Part shown: one piece after another, positions 63,903 through 64,000 of the stretch
How positions within the stretch are numbered: the stretch's first letter is position 1
Layout of the letters: the number at the start of each line of letters is the position of its first letter
From: Jiella sonneratiae
Lineage (GTDB): Bacteria > Pseudomonadota > Alphaproteobacteria > Rhizobiales > Rhizobiaceae
Reading direction: 5' to 3'
Assembly: GCF_017353515.1 (NCBI RefSeq)
Contig: NZ_JAFMPY010000004.1
Location: forward strand, 310,001-374,000
DNA: 64,000 bases
Notes under the pieces: generated by a model
Database searches by the model: none
What the model was told of the DNA's origin: nothing
The model's input: the letters and a program-made list of their open reading frames with translations, nothing else
Program-made: the position numbers and the translations under genes

Positions 63903-64000
63903 GTGCCATTTCAGAACAAGAAGCAACGCGACGAACGGAAACGCTACGACATGGGCAGGATGCTGAACGCTCTTTCCGAGCGCTCCCTCGAACTCGGGCC
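63903..64000 (+). CDS. Possible start of the next gene (cut by the window edge)
   Basis: An open frame in the same direction as the thiolase begins at a GTG (63903) or an ATG (63951) and runs off the end of the window. It reads KKQRDERKRYDMGRMLNALS and onward. Too little is present to name a family. Confidence 0.3.
   Translation, partial: MPFQNKKQRDERKRYDMGRMLNALSERSLELG

Noticed and set aside
1-64000. Search for CRISPR arrays, insertion sequences, integrases, prophage genes, tRNAs and rRNAs
   Set aside because: No regularly spaced repeats, transposase or integrase motifs, or cloverleaf sequences were recognised by eye.

Overview
The window is GC-rich DNA from an anoxygenic phototrophic alphaproteobacterium, most likely of the order Rhizobiales/Hyphomicrobiales. 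It carries a type-II reaction-centre and bacteriochlorophyll-a gene cluster with spirilloxanthin/spheroidene-type carotenoid genes. It also carries a ChvE-GguA-GguB sugar transporter, a DUF1013 regulator, and a dispersed palindromic repeat of a type I associate with Rhizobiales (about 40171-40219). Genus cannot be fixed from the sequence.

Layout. 1-564: no convincing protein gene; a cluster of hairpins (96-206) may be part of a structured RNA. 565-6622 (+): thyA-folA, then hflK-hflC-DUF2065 and a Do-type protease, a nucleotide and envelope quality-control block. 6726-8099 (-): TrkH-type potassium channel subunit. 8358-21494: the photosynthesis cluster, running leftward as crtF, bchC-X-Y-Z, pufQ-B-A-L-M-C, with crtD-crtC diverging rightward. 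PpsR/CrtJ-type operators (TGT-N12-ACA) lie in the bchC promoter (two) and between crtF and crtD (one). The other pigment genes (crtIB, bchFNBHLM, puhA) are not here, so the cluster is split or continues elsewhere. 21710-25189: DUF1013 regulator, LprI-like protein, TspO, a sugar-dehydrogenase-like SDR and a MarR repressor. 25263-30699: two RND adaptor lipoproteins and their pump.

30887-38234: a GntR-controlled galactose module with a ChvE-type binding protein, GguA, GguB, galactose 1-dehydrogenase, DgoK and DgoA. This is import plus most of the De Ley-Doudoroff route; lactonase and galactonate dehydratase are not in the window. 38284-42515: a D-amino-acid-transaminase-like enzyme, a J-like protein, ureD-ureA without the rest of the urease operon, a GNAT enzyme and a DUF1810 protein. 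42529-47552: mannonate dehydratase with a TRAP transporter and a divergent GntR regulator. 47667-48770: a PAS-GGDEF diguanylate cyclase. 49340-54236: fhuC-fhuD-fhuB and a siderophore-reductase-like protein behind a perfect 16-bp palindrome. 54392-63883: a Tad-like vWA protein, argG, a LysE exporter, a ClpP-like secreted protein, a glutathione S-transferase, and a fadE/thiolase beta-oxidation pair; another gene may begin at the right edge.

Most of this is recognisable metabolism. I found no CRISPR array, insertion sequence, prophage, tRNA or rRNA, and no clear new multi-gene system. The least ordinary points are the roughly 190-residue low-complexity tail on the reaction-centre cytochrome PufC, the crtD-crtC junction where crtC has no start codon at the expected place, strong intercistronic hairpins after three genes for abundant proteins (pufA, the ChvE-type gene, dctP), the orphaned ureD-ureA pair, and the operator-like palindrome ahead of the siderophore operon.
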